Assembly: GCA_030429565.1 (NCBI GenBank)
Contig: JAUIFE010000008.1
Span: forward strand, 124,001-188,000
Origin: Holophagae bacterium
Lineage (GTDB): Bacteria > Acidobacteriota > Holophagae > Acanthopleuribacterales > Acanthopleuribacteraceae
Length of the DNA: 64,000 bases
Direction: 5' to 3'
Shown in pieces: positions 47,232 to 56,618 of the stretch (positions within the stretch are counted from its first letter, which is position 1; every line of letters starts with the position of its first letter). A model generated the notes under the pieces. It was not told the DNA's origin and made no database searches. It saw nothing but the letters and a program-made list of their open reading frames with translations. Position numbers and translations under genes: made by a program.

Positions 47232-48533
47232 ATGTTTATGTTTCGTTTATGGTTGAGTTTCTGCTTGTGTTCTTGCGCCCTGTTCGCACAAACCCGCATG
47301 GTGCCACACGTGACCCCCAGTGGTGGCGATTTTGAAACGCGCTTTCTGTTCGTCAACAACAGTGACGCTGCGCAAACGATTCAGCTCATGATGTTTCAAG
47401 CCGACGGCAGTCTCATCGGCACCGTTGATCGTGATTTCGCCCCCGGCGAAACCCGTGTCGAAACACCCACCGATCTAGCTCCTGGTGCTGTGCTCTCGCA
47501 CTTTGTGATTAATAATGACACCCCGATTGAGCTAATCCTGTCCTATCAAGATGCCGCCGGCAACAACAGCGCCGCTCACGTCGGCGTCGCCGATCGCCAA
47601 GCCTTCCGCTGGCGTATTTACCCCGCCACTTTGGGCGATGCGATTGACGGCTTGGCCGTCGTTAACATGGACGATCAGCGCCGCGCCGTGCAGGTTCGCC
47701 AAATTCGTTACAGCGGTGAAGAAGTGGCGCGCGCCACCGTTACCGAATTGGATCCAAAAGCCAAAGGTTTGTACCTGTTTAACGATTTCACCACCAGCGC
47801 CGACGCCTTCTACGAAGTTTTTGCCGACGGACCACTGGCCTTAACCGCTTTGCGTTTTAGCACCGCCGGCCCTGGCGCCCGTTTCTTTTGGGAGACTGCC
47901 GCCGTTGGTTTGGTGCGGTTGCAGGAAAGCAGCAACACCGCACCGATGATTACCGGCCAGCAAATTATTGATTTAGAAGCAGGTAATGCCTTTACGCTCA
48001 CGCCCGACCTGCTCACCATTGTCGATCCCGATAACGAACCTGGCGAGATTGAGTTACGCGTTGCTGACGGTGCCAACTACACCCGTGACGGTAACACCAT
48101 CACTCCGGTTGACGGTTTTGTCGGCATGCTCGACGTGCCCGTGACCGCTTTCGACGGCGACGTGGAAAGCCAACCCTACACCGTGGCGATTACCGTGCGG
48201 GCCGCCGGCGATCCGCGCATCGGTCGCGTCGCCATGTTGCGTGAGAACGCGACTTACGGTATCACCGGTCGTGCCATCATTCTTGACGAGCGCACCATTC
48301 GCCTTGAGAACTTCAGCTACAACGGCGGCGGTCCCGATGTGCGCATCTACTTGGGCGTCGGCAACAGCTTTGCCAACGGACCTGTGTTGACCGATACCAT
48401 CAGTGGTCAGGTGTACAACAACCAAACGCTGGATTTAACCATTCCCGACGGCGTGACCCTCGACGATTTCGACGCCGTCAGTGTCTGGTGTACTTTGTTC
48501 TCGATCAGCTTCTCGGAAGGCGTTTTTAATTAA
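47232..48533 (+). CDS. Secreted protein with C-terminal DM13 domain
   Basis: 433 residues from the ATG at 47232, with TAGGAGAGG upstream and a signal peptide ending near CALFAQ. The first 230 residues are beta-rich and unassigned. The middle (NTAPMITGQQIIDLEAGNAFTLTPDLL) looks like an Ig-type linker. The last 100 residues match DM13: GRAIILDERTIRLENFSYNGGGPDVRIYLG, GQVYNNQTLDL and FDAVSVWCTLFSISFSEGVF. DM13 is proposed to be a cytochrome-like or redox module with a conserved Cys, which is present here. Location is periplasmic or on the surface. A strong terminator follows. Confidence 0.85.
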   Translation: MFMFRLWLSFCLCSCALFAQTRMVPHVTPSGGDFETRFLFVNNSDAAQTIQLMMFQADGSLIGTVDRDFAPGETRVETPTDLAPGAVLSHFVINNDTPIELILSYQDAAGNNSAAHVGVADRQAFRWRIYPATLGDAIDGLAVVNMDDQRRAVQVRQIRYSGEEVARATVTELDPKAKGLYLFNDFTTSADAFYEVFADGPLALTALRFSTAGPGARFFWETAAVGLVRLQESSNTAPMITGQQIIDLEAGNAFTLTPDLLTIVDPDNEPGEIELRVADGANYTRDGNTITPVDGFVGMLDVPVTAFDGDVESQPYTVAITVRAAGDPRIGRVAMLRENATYGITGRAIILDERTIRLENFSYNGGGPDVRIYLGVGNSFANGPVLTDTISGQVYNNQTLDLTIPDGVTLDDFDAVSVWCTLFSISFSEGVFN

Positions 48534-48552
48534 CGACAACCAACCGAATTCT

Positions 48553-48585
48553 GAAAAAGGGCTGCATCTGATACAGCCCTTTTTC
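48553..48585 (+). terminator. Rho-independent terminator
   Basis: Stem GAAAAAGGGCTG/CAGCCCTTTTTC with a 9-base loop, 20 bases after the DM13 gene stop. The T-run is within the right arm, so it can act in both directions. Confidence 0.88.
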
Positions 48586-48614
48586 TCAAATCGGCAAGAC
48601 CGTTTTCCTGGGGT

Positions 48615-48725
48615 TTAGCTGCAAAGATCAGTTATCTGGTCCATCGCTTCTTGGACGGTTTTATAGGACCCTTTAAGCACGAGTTCTCGTGCCAAGACCG
48701 CGACTATTAGCTTCTTGTCGGGCAT
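48615..48725 (-). pseudogene. Short open frame, possible gene remnant
   Basis: 36 codons: MPDKKLIVAVLARELVLKG, then YKTVQEAMDQITDLCS. It reads like genuine helical protein, and the same frame continues upstream for about 22 more plausible codons before a stop. There is no ribosome site before the ATG. Together with the frame at 48883-49191 on the same strand it may be the remains of a degraded gene. I do not recognise the family. Confidence 0.3.
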
Positions 48726-48790
48726 TATCAAATGGCGTGTCGGCCGCTTTGTCTTGTACCTAAGAGGCGCGATAAGAGCGAGAGAATTTG

Positions 48791-48887
48791 GCTAAAGATC
48801 TGGAGCGAAATGGCTTTAAAAAAGTGGAGCCGCACCCGTAAGGTGCGATGAGCATTTTTTCAGGCCGTTGCAGCCCCGATCTTTAGC
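48791..48887. other. 97-nt self-complementary element (structured RNA or MITE-like)
   Basis: Perfect 10-base terminal inverted repeats, GCTAAAGATC (48791-48800) and GATCTTTAGC (48878-48887). Inside, ATGGC pairs with GCCGT, six A pair with six T, and CGCACC/GGTGCG forms an apical hairpin with a 5-base loop at 48831-48847. The whole element can fold into one long interrupted hairpin. It lies in an 800-base gap. Confidence 0.45.
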
Positions 48888-49191
48888 TAAAACCACGTTC
48901 CATTTTAAGTGTGGATTGCCTGGCCTGATGGTCCCGATCCAAAGTCCACCGCGAGTTAAACACTTCATACAATCCGCAGACATAAAGGCCCAAGCGCGCC
49001 AATGGATGTTCTTTTAATCCCTCATCATTGAGCTCTTCGGAAATAGCGATGAAACGCAGATACTGGGATCGATCACCCGCGATTAAGGTCGCCGCTTCGC
49101 CGCTTGGTTTAAAGAAGCCAAGATTCAACGGCACCACGCGTGGCAGCGGGTCACGACTATCGATGATTGACTGGCTGAGGATCGACACCAA
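48883..49191 (-). CDS. Hypothetical protein or gene remnant
   Basis: 102 codons from a GTG at 49191 with no clear ribosome site. Segments such as DRSQYLRFIAISEELNDEGL and HPLARLGLYVCGLYEVFNSR look like real protein, and codon composition is not obviously that of an antisense shadow because nothing is coded opposite. An in-frame stop lies shortly upstream. No family is recognised. It may be a decayed gene fragment together with 48615-48725. Confidence 0.35.
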   Translation of the reverse strand: MVSILSQSIIDSRDPLPRVVPLNLGFFKPSGEAATLIAGDRSQYLRFIAISEELNDEGLKEHPLARLGLYVCGLYEVFNSRWTLDRDHQARQSTLKMERGFS

Positions 49192-49350
49192 GCGGCAGCG
49201 CTCAGCGCGTAAATCCTGATCCCGGGAAGCTTGGTGGCGGGTTCATCGGGTATCTTGTTGCTCACCCTTTTGAGCTGCTATTAGTGGCTGTCCGCCCGCA
49301 AGATGAACGACGGGGCCCTCGCCGGAGGTCAGGCCTCGCTGTTATCCCAA

Positions 49351-50430
49351 CTAGTTCTTTTTGATGCGTGTCTCCAAATCAAGGCCGGCCAGCACTTCCA
49401 CGTGAATGCCGTCCGAAAGACCCAGGGTCACGCTGCGTTTTTCGAACGTTTGCTCGGCGGTTTCCACCTCGACAAAGGGTTTGCCTTCTTCAAAAATCAG
49501 GTCCGCTTCGCGAATCGACGGCACGCCTTCGCGTTTGTCGAGCACGATGTCGGCATTGGCGCTGTAACCCGCACGCAGAAACGCACCCGACGGCATGTCG
49601 ATTTTGGCGCGAATCTCAAATTGGATCGCGCCGTCTTGTTCGACGCCTTTGGGTGCGATGAACTCCAGCTCGGCCGAGAATTTTTCCTTGTCCAGTGCGC
49701 CGATTTGCAGTTCCAGCGGCATGCCCGCCCGAATCTTGCCCACCTCCGACTCGTCGACCCAACCTTCGAACACCATTTCGGTCATGTTGGCCACGCTGCC
49801 GATCGTCGTGCCGTCGTTAAAGGTGTTGGATTCAATGACGAAATTGCCGATCTCGACCGGTACATCCAGTACCATGCCGCCCGCCGTGCTGTAAATTAGG
49901 TTGGATTCGGCCGTACCCGCGCTTTTTGAAACGCCTTCGCGCACCACTTCCAGGTGGCTGACCGCATTGGCCAATGCCTGCTCTTGAACCTTGAGCTGGT
50001 CTTGAAAGGTCAGGTTCTCCGTTTCCGAAATCAGGTTTTGCTCGAACAAGGCCTGATTGCGTTCTGCTTCGCGTTTAGCTGCATCGAACTGAATTTGGGA
50101 CGCTTTAACCGACGACTGTGCCTCGTTTAACTGCACCACGCTGGGGATAATGCGAATTTTGGCAATCAGGTGACCCACCTCGATTTGATCGCCGGCCTCC
50201 ACGTATAATTCTTCCACCACGCCCGATACGTGTGACTTAATGTCGATTTCTTTGCGTGGGTTGATCGACCCCGTCGCCACCGTTTTTTTGACGATGTCGC
50301 GGTTCTCAGGCGTGACTGTTGTGAAAACAACCGGTGCTTCCTGGTTCTTTTGGTATAGGAACCAGCCCGTCCCCACAAAGCCGGCCAATACGGCCAAAAT
50401 AAACAATACGGCAAAGGCCTTTTTAATCAT
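49351..50430 (-). CDS. Efflux periplasmic adaptor subunit (HlyD/MacA family)
   Basis: 359 residues. An N-terminal membrane anchor (AFAVLFILAVLAGFVGTGWFLY) is followed by a split biotinyl-lipoyl domain (NPRKEIDIKSHVSGVVEELYVEAGD, then YSTAGGMVLDVPVEIGNFV) flanking a helical hairpin (about 100-165). Beta-barrel and membrane-proximal domains follow (MTEMVFEGWVDESEVGKIRAGMPL). It links an inner-membrane ABC transporter to the outer membrane. It is the last gene of a four-gene operon with two permeases and an ATPase. No TolC-like gene is in the cluster. AGGGAGAAG precedes the start. Confidence 0.9.
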   Translation of the reverse strand: MIKKAFAVLFILAVLAGFVGTGWFLYQKNQEAPVVFTTVTPENRDIVKKTVATGSINPRKEIDIKSHVSGVVEELYVEAGDQIEVGHLIAKIRIIPSVVQLNEAQSSVKASQIQFDAAKREAERNQALFEQNLISETENLTFQDQLKVQEQALANAVSHLEVVREGVSKSAGTAESNLIYSTAGGMVLDVPVEIGNFVIESNTFNDGTTIGSVANMTEMVFEGWVDESEVGKIRAGMPLELQIGALDKEKFSAELEFIAPKGVEQDGAIQFEIRAKIDMPSGAFLRAGYSANADIVLDKREGVPSIREADLIFEEGKPFVEVETAEQTFEKRSVTLGLSDGIHVEVLAGLDLETRIKKN

Positions 50431-50478
50431 GAACTTCTCCCTGGCGAGGTTCTGCTTGTTGAATAGAAATCAGGCGAC

Positions 50479-51729
50479 TCACGATTGAATCGCTTCGATG
50501 GGTCGAATCGAGGCGGCGCGTTGCGCGGGGATTAGCCCCGCCAGGCAGCCGCCGACTACCAAAATAACGAGTGACAGCACCGCTGTCTGGAAATCGACCG
50601 ATGGCCGCAAGAACATTGATGCGTTGGTGCCGACCACCTGATTCAGTGCTTCGATGACGCCGATACCGAGTAACAGCCCGACATAGCCCGCGAACGCCGT
50701 TAACACGACCGCTTCTTGAATAATGAGCGTCACAATCGACAGCGGTGTTGCGCCGATCGCACGGCGGATGCCGATTTCGCGGGTGCGTTCGCGCACCACA
50801 ATCAGCATGATGTTGCTGACGCCGATCACGCCGGCCGCCAATGTGCCCAAGCCGACGAACCAAACAAACCAGCGAAGACCGTCAAACAGTCCGCGCATAC
50901 GGTTAAAATCTTCTTCCAAATTGTTGTGGCCCAGTGCATTGACGTCGTCGGGGTGAATCCGTTTACGCCGCTTGATGACATCCATCATCTTGCCTTCAAC
51001 CACCGCCGCCGAAGATCCGGACTTGGCGATGAAACCAAACCAATCGATGCCTTTGCCGCGATTGAACGCTTGCTGGGCCGCCGTCAAGGGGACATGCACC
51101 GATTGCACGTCACGACCAGCCGCGTTGCCGGTGCGGCGCGATTTGAACACGCCGACCACCTTAAAGAAAACACCGTTAAGGCGAATATAGGTACCGATTG
51201 GATCTTCGCCTTTGGCATACAAAACCCGATGTACTTCGCTTCCGATGACCGCGATTTTGCGGCGTTCGGCCACGTCGCGCGGATTGATGCCGCGACCTTT
51301 TACGAAGTCAACCTTTAGCAGGCGGTGATAGGCCGGCACATCGCCGTATACGCTGAAGGCCGCCGTTTTGTCGCCGTAAACCACGTTATTGCTGCCGCCG
51401 AAACCGCCCAGTTGGATGCGCGGTGCCAGCGCGTCCAATTCGGCGATTTCGTTTTCAATAGCAAGTGCATCATCGAGGTCAAAATTAATCGCACGTCCTG
51501 GTCGTAAGCCTTTGTAGGGGAGTGTTGTACGTCGACCCCACACAAATCCTGAACTCGTCGCCCATGCGCTGAAATCTTTCGTGACCCCGTTCCGTAATCC
51601 TTCTCCCGTACCCAGCAGTAGCAGCATTAAAAACAAGCCCCAAAACACCCCGAACATCGTCAACAAGGTGCGCAGTTTGTTTTTCATAATCGTGGCGAAG
51701 ATTTCTTGCCATTTGTCGTAATCAAACAC
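50479..51729 (-). CDS. MacB-type ABC transporter permease
   Basis: 416 residues. An N-terminal membrane helix (LRTLLTMFGVFWGLFLMLLLLG) is followed by a large periplasmic MacB-PCD domain (about 50-270), then three C-terminal helices of the FtsX-like type, with VVRERTREIGIRRAIGA at the coupling loop. This is the mechanotransmission layout rather than a classical importer. It is a paralogue of the permease at 51749 and presumably pairs with it as a heterodimer, served by the ATPase at 52990. It starts 19 bases after its neighbour's stop. Confidence 0.9.
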   Translation of the reverse strand: MFDYDKWQEIFATIMKNKLRTLLTMFGVFWGLFLMLLLLGTGEGLRNGVTKDFSAWATSSGFVWGRRTTLPYKGLRPGRAINFDLDDALAIENEIAELDALAPRIQLGGFGGSNNVVYGDKTAAFSVYGDVPAYHRLLKVDFVKGRGINPRDVAERRKIAVIGSEVHRVLYAKGEDPIGTYIRLNGVFFKVVGVFKSRRTGNAAGRDVQSVHVPLTAAQQAFNRGKGIDWFGFIAKSGSSAAVVEGKMMDVIKRRKRIHPDDVNALGHNNLEEDFNRMRGLFDGLRWFVWFVGLGTLAAGVIGVSNIMLIVVRERTREIGIRRAIGATPLSIVTLIIQEAVVLTAFAGYVGLLLGIGVIEALNQVVGTNASMFLRPSVDFQTAVLSLVILVVGGCLAGLIPAQRAASIRPIEAIQS

Positions 51730-51748
51730 TTCGTGCCTCCCTGTCGCC

Positions 51749-52993
51749 TTACTCGTCGCGCAATGCCACGATGGGATCGATCGCCGCCGCGCGCCTTGCC
51801 GGAATCAGGCCCGCCAACACACCCGCTAGTACCAGTACCAAGGTCGCACCGGCGGCGGCGTGGATGTCCACATGTGGGTTGCGGAAGAAGTCCGGTGGGT
51901 TGGGAATCGTGTTGAGCAGGTGTTGTACCAGTTCGATCGTGCCGATGCCCGCCATAAGGCCAATGTAGCCGGCGAGGAAGGTTAAGGTTAGCGATTCCAT
52001 TAAGAACAAACCGATGATGTCACTGGGTGGGGCGCCTATTGCCTTGCGCAAGCCGATTTCTTTGGTGCGTTCCTTCACCGCAATCAGCATGATGTTGCTG
52101 ACCCCGACAATCCCCGCGATGATCGTGCCAATGCCGACCACCCAAATAAAGGTCGCGATTCCATTAAACAACGCCACAAAACGCTGGTAATTCTCCACGT
52201 GGTTAAACAATCGAATCGCCCGCGGATCTTGCGGATCGTAGCGGTGGCGTTCGGCCAGCAACGTGCGGACATCCTTTTCAATGCGTTGGCTTTCGGCCAA
52301 GTCCGCATTGCCAACCGTGAACATCAGGCGGTGAATCGTACGCCCACCACCGTAAGCCGCCTGTCCCGTACTGATTGGAATGTAAATCATGCGTTGTTCG
52401 CCAGGGCCACCCACATCTGTGAACACGCCTACTATTTTGTACTGAATGCCGTTGATGTCGATCCATTCACCAATCGGGTCCTGGTCCTTAAACAACCCGG
52501 AGACCACCCGATTGCCAATCACCGCTACTTTTCGGCGCTGGTCGATGTCGCGATCGTTAATAAACCGGCCCCGGCGCATTTCGGTTTTTTCCAGATAGCG
52601 GTGGCCTGGATGCACACTGCGAATCGGGAACTGAGAGAACTGATCGCCGTAGCGCACCGTAAAATTCCCACGCAGGTTGTACCGTGCCGTAATGTGCTCG
52701 ACGCCTGGCACCGCCGCTACCTGCGTGTAATCGTCCATCGTCATGTTTACCGGCCGGCCCGCGCGTAAACCGCGAAACGGGCGCCCGGTAATGCGGGGCG
52801 TGATCCAAATCGAGTTGGCGGCATCGTCGCGAAACTGGTAGCGGATGCCGTTTTCCAAACCGCGTCCCGCCGCCAATAGCAGAATCAGCATAAAGATGCC
52901 CCAGGCAATCGAGAACATCGTCAAAACCGTACGCAGCTTGTTTTTGCGGACCGTTTGCCAGATTTCCAGCCAGTGGTCGGTATTCCAGATCAC
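51749..52993 (-). CDS. MacB-type ABC transporter permease
   Basis: 414 residues with the same plan as the permease at 50479: an N-terminal helix (LRTVLTMFSIAWGIFMLILLLAAG), a periplasmic MacB-PCD domain, and three FtsX-type helices with VKERTKEIGLRKAIGAPPSDI. Its first four bases overlap the ATPase stop (52990-52993), so translation is coupled. Two different permeases with one ATPase point to a heterodimeric MacB-like exporter of peptides, antibiotics or lipoproteins. The substrate is unknown. Confidence 0.9.
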   Translation of the reverse strand: MIWNTDHWLEIWQTVRKNKLRTVLTMFSIAWGIFMLILLLAAGRGLENGIRYQFRDDAANSIWITPRITGRPFRGLRAGRPVNMTMDDYTQVAAVPGVEHITARYNLRGNFTVRYGDQFSQFPIRSVHPGHRYLEKTEMRRGRFINDRDIDQRRKVAVIGNRVVSGLFKDQDPIGEWIDINGIQYKIVGVFTDVGGPGEQRMIYIPISTGQAAYGGGRTIHRLMFTVGNADLAESQRIEKDVRTLLAERHRYDPQDPRAIRLFNHVENYQRFVALFNGIATFIWVVGIGTIIAGIVGVSNIMLIAVKERTKEIGLRKAIGAPPSDIIGLFLMESLTLTFLAGYIGLMAGIGTIELVQHLLNTIPNPPDFFRNPHVDIHAAAGATLVLVLAGVLAGLIPARRAAAIDPIVALRDE

Positions 52994-53679
52994 GAGGCCG
53001 CTCCCACCTGGTGCGTTTCATTCTGCACCACGCCGTCGCGCAAGTGAATGGTGCGCGCCGTTTTGGCCGCTATTTCTGCTTCGTGGGTCACGATGACCAC
53101 TGTTTTCCCCGACGCGTTTACCTCGCGAAACAGGTCCATCACCTGGTCGCTGGTCTGGCTGTCGAGCGCACCCGTGGGTTCGTCGGCGAGGATTACCTTG
53201 GGGTCGCTAATTAGTGCTCGTGCAATCGCCACCCGCTGCTTCTGACCACCCGACAGTTCGTTGGGCATGTGTTGCGCGCGGTCGGCCAAACCGACCCGTT
53301 CCAGCAGCTCCATGGCTTGCCGGTTTCTTCTTCGCCGGCTCACTTTTTGGTAGTACAGCGGTAGTGCCACGTTTTCCAGCGCGTTTTTGAATTCCAGCAA
53401 GTGGAACGATTGAAAAACAAAACCCAAATAGTGGTTGCGGTAATAGGCCGCTTTGCGTTCAGACAAATTTTTCATGAGCGTTCCGGCGAGGTGGTACTCG
53501 CCCTCTTGGTACTGATCCAAAATGCCCAAGATATTGAGGAGCGTGGATTTTCCCGAGCCGGACGGGCCCATAATCGAAACCAGTTCGCCTTCGTTGATGG
53601 TCAAATCGATACCTTTTAACACCTCGAGCGACAGTGCGCCCATGCGGTACGACTTGCGAATTTGTTGGATGTGAATCAT
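52990..53679 (-). CDS. ABC transporter ATP-binding protein (LolD/MacB type)
   Basis: 229 residues, the usual size for stand-alone LolD-type ATPases. Walker A GPSGSGKST (38-46), signature LSGGQ (142-146), Walker B VILADEP (162-168) and switch His in VIVTHE. First gene of the export operon, followed by two permeases and the adaptor. The ATG at 53679 follows a plausible AAGG-type site (ACAAAGGCTGTC). Confidence 0.95.
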   Translation of the reverse strand: MIHIQQIRKSYRMGALSLEVLKGIDLTINEGELVSIMGPSGSGKSTLLNILGILDQYQEGEYHLAGTLMKNLSERKAAYYRNHYLGFVFQSFHLLEFKNALENVALPLYYQKVSRRRRNRQAMELLERVGLADRAQHMPNELSGGQKQRVAIARALISDPKVILADEPTGALDSQTSDQVMDLFREVNASGKTVVIVTHEAEIAAKTARTIHLRDGVVQNETHQVGAAS

Positions 53680-54537
53680 GACAGCCTTTGTGTGGAAACA
53701 GAATCAGGCGGGTCTGTCCGCCGACGTGTGCACGGCGGTGCGGATCCAAACCGGCGTCGACCGGTGCTGGGTGGTGAGGTAACTTGCACCCACTCTGATC
53801 ACAGCATGAATCCGAAACAAAAAGATGGTCTTCATTTTAAGACGTTTCCTGGTGCCGATTGGTTTTGATTGAGACTAAATTTCTACAAAAAAGTGCCGCA
53901 CCCTCCGCTGCTGACCTGTCCGAGGATGCGAAAATTTCAGAAGTGTTTTGTTTGAACCGCCGTGTTTTGCACGTGTGTGGGCGAATTTGCCTGGTATCTA
54001 CCTTCATCAATTCGTTTTGCGTCAAACCCTTGTTTCTCATCCCCACCCCTTGAACCCTTCCTCCGGAACCTCTGGCCGGCAAAGATCGTCAGATAAGCGG
54101 GGCATTTCCTTGGTTTGTGTTTTGCTCTCGCATCATCTGGAGCAAGTGAGTTAGCTATGTGGGTTTGGAAATTTTTTTTATCAGAAAAAAACAAGGCGAG
54201 TCTTTTAGGGTGGTATTGTTTTTGTGCCAAACCTCGTCAGGAGAAATATGACCAGTTGCATCCTTCAAGAGATGTACACCTCTAGACACAGGGAAATCGA
54301 GAATGATTCGATAAAGGAATCTTCTTCGAGGAACCTGACCCAAACGCTACAGGGTCGCAATCGGCTGATCCTCGGCAAATCATACCTGCGTGCCACGCCT
54401 TGGGAGAAGCCCACCACCCAAGGGGGCGTGGTTCTTACCGTCGGTCGGGGTTCTTATACTCAGCCGAAGAGGAAGTCACCAAGGTTTGAAGATCAGCATG
54501 CTTGGTCAATTTGCCTCCTCGACCAGGGAGGTGACCG
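53680..54537. other. Intergenic region upstream of the transposase
   Basis: About 860 bases, AT-richer than the surroundings. It should contain the promoter of the ABC operon (reverse) and of the transposase. The open frames here are short and not protein-like. The palindrome at 54393-54430 lies at its right end. Confidence 0.55.
54393..54430. repeat. Imperfect palindrome upstream of the transposase (REP-like)
   Basis: CCACGCC-TTGGG on the left pairs with CCCAA-GGGGGCGTGG on the right, with a 3-base bulge and an 11-base loop. It lies about 110 bases before the RAYT gene. RAYT enzymes act on REP hairpins, so this may be a cognate element, although the usual GTAG tetranucleotide is not evident. 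Confidence 0.5.
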
Positions 54538-55491
54538 ATGAGCCGGCGACCGCGCATCAAACTGGATCAGGGTACCGCCTACTACCATGTCATGACCAGA
54601 ACCGCCCAGCAGGAGATGTATCTAGGCGAAAAATTCATTCCTGGCTTTAAATATACGATGTTGGACATCTTCAAAAGCATGTCTGACATCTACTATGTCG
54701 ACATTCTGGCTTGGGTCATTATGGATAACCACTACCATCTTTGTCTTGAGGTACAGCATCCGCCAAAAGACCCTGCTGATTTACGAATTCGCTTTGAACG
54801 TCTTCAGAAGTGCAACAAAAACCCGAGGCGATGGCAGCCTGAATTAGCTGATTCATACTACGAGCGTTTCACGGATTTATCGCGGTTCATGAGTTCGGTC
54901 AATTCGCGCACGGCAAGGGCTTTCAATCGTGTGCGAGAAACAAAAGGTCACTTGTGGGGTGGACGTTACAAGAGCAAAGTCATTGAGAATAGCGCCGCCG
55001 TAATGCGCGTCATGTGTTACATCGAGCACAATCCCGTGAAAGCGGGGTTGTGCCAGGAACCTTCGGCATACCGATGGTGTTCGGCCGGCAACCTAAAAAA
55101 CGGGCAACCTAACCAGAGTGTCGTGTCGCTTCCCGCGATTGATTTTTTGGGCGTGGTCGAACCGGGTCGCCGAACCCAGGCCTATATCGAATGGGTCGAC
55201 GACATGGCGGCGCAACTCTATGCCCCCATAGGCAACCCTAGCAAGAGAACCGGAGCGTCAAACCATCGCCTCGATGACCTTGAAATCAAGGCGTGGCGAC
55301 GGCAGTTTGCAGCAGGAGAACCAGAAAACTGGTCTATACAAGGATTTGGTTCGCTAGCGTTTCAGCTTAAGATTACGCTTGCGGAGAAGATGAAGACGCA
55401 AATGATGACCAAGCACCGCGATGAAGTGGCGAAAAGAAAACGGGCCCGTGAGGACCCGCCTCAACAAAAGAGTGCTTTTGAGCACCAATAA
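54538..55491 (+). CDS. REP-associated tyrosine transposase (RAYT, Y1/IS200-like)
   Basis: 317 residues. HUH-type single-strand transposase: a QGTAYYHVMTR start, HUH motif His65-Tyr66-His67 in MDNHYHLCLEV, LWGGRYKSKVIE (140-151), and catalytic Tyr161 in VMCYIEHNPVKAGL. The C-terminus (about 240-317) is an extra basic, helical extension. AGGGAGGTG precedes the ATG. The gene appears intact. Its last 70 codons and the following 280 bases are duplicated immediately downstream, and an internal 71-bp segment (54738-54808) reappears twice in the array to 57250. The flanks lack IS200-type ends that I can recognise. Confidence 0.88.
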   Translation: MSRRPRIKLDQGTAYYHVMTRTAQQEMYLGEKFIPGFKYTMLDIFKSMSDIYYVDILAWVIMDNHYHLCLEVQHPPKDPADLRIRFERLQKCNKNPRRWQPELADSYYERFTDLSRFMSSVNSRTARAFNRVRETKGHLWGGRYKSKVIENSAAVMRVMCYIEHNPVKAGLCQEPSAYRWCSAGNLKNGQPNQSVVSLPAIDFLGVVEPGRRTQAYIEWVDDMAAQLYAPIGNPSKRTGASNHRLDDLEIKAWRRQFAAGEPENWSIQGFGSLAFQLKITLAEKMKTQMMTKHRDEVAKRKRAREDPPQQKSAFEHQ

Positions 55492-56257
55492 AACCTCAGC
55501 GAGACAATCAGAGCAAGGGTCAGCCTTTTGGAGAAGGTGTGATCTTACTGTGCCAAAAATCGCATTGCTAAGTGAACTGCTGCTTATGCTACCTACTTCC
55601 AAGACCGAAATACCAACCTTAATAGTCGGCATCGAAATGGCGCATTCATTCACCACCAGACCTATTTTCAAACAGGCTGGATCCACTACCCAAAACATGA
55701 ATAAAGCAGGTGGTGGTGACATAACCATAAAGGTTAGAGTTTTTTACGCAAGTCTGTCCCGTTTGTCCCTTGAAATCAAGGCGTGGCGACGGCAGTTAGC
55801 AGCAGGAGAACCAGAAAACTGGTCTATTCAAGGATTTGGTTCGCTAGCGTTTCAGCTTAAGACTACGCTTGCGGAGAAGATGAAGACGCAAATGATGACC
55901 AAACACCGCGATGAAGTGGCGAAAAGAAAACGGGCCCGTGAGGACCCGCCTCAACAAAAGAGTGCTTTTGAGCACCAATAAAACCTCAGCGAGACAATCA
56001 GAGCAAGGGTCAGCCTTTTGGAGAAGGTGTGATCTTACTGTGCCAAAAATCGCATTGCTAAGTGAACTGCTGCTTATGCTACCTACTTCCAAGACCGAAA
56101 TACCAACCTTAATAGTCGGCATCGAAATGGCGCATTCATTCACCACCAGACCTATTTTCAAACAGGCTGGATCCACTACCCAAAACATGAATAAAGCAGG
56201 TGGTGGTGACATAACCATAAAGGTTAGAGTTTTTTACGCAAGTCTGTCCCGTTTGTC
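55278..56257. repeat. 490-bp tandem direct repeat (two copies)
   Basis: 55278-55767 and 55768-56257 are almost identical, with only a handful of base changes (for example TTTGCAG/TTAGCAG and AAGATTACG/AAGACTACG). Each copy holds the last 70 codons of the transposase, its stop codon and about 280 downstream bases. The second copy therefore contains a transposase C-terminal fragment that has no catalytic part. Confidence 0.92.
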
Positions 56258-56547
56258 CCGTTTGTCCCCGTTTGTCCCAAGTCTGTCCCGTTTGTCTGTT
56301 TGTCTTGTTGGCTCCCATTTAGGTTTCCGTTTGGTTCATCCGTTTTGGTGCTTGAAATCAAAGGGTGGCGAGGGCTGTTCGCAACAGGAGTTCCGCAAGC
56401 CAGTTTCATTTGGGTTTTTCAAACAGGGTTGATCCACTGCCTAAAAGAAGGAAGAGCGGGTGTGCTAGTGTAACTGTATTAAAAATTGTTGTTTAAGGAA
56501 GTCTGTCCTGCTTGGGAGCTGCTTGCTGCTTGGGAGCTGCTTGGGTG

Positions 56548-56618
56548 TCTTTGTCTTGAGGTACAGCATCCGCCAAAAGACCCTGCTGAATTACGAATTC
56601 GCTTTGAACGTCTTCAGA
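56548..56618. pseudogene. Transposase internal fragment, copy 1
   Basis: 71 bases matching 54738-54808 of the transposase gene with one change (T to A in CTGATTTAC). It covers the segment just after the HUH motif. It cannot encode a functional protein. Confidence 0.9.
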
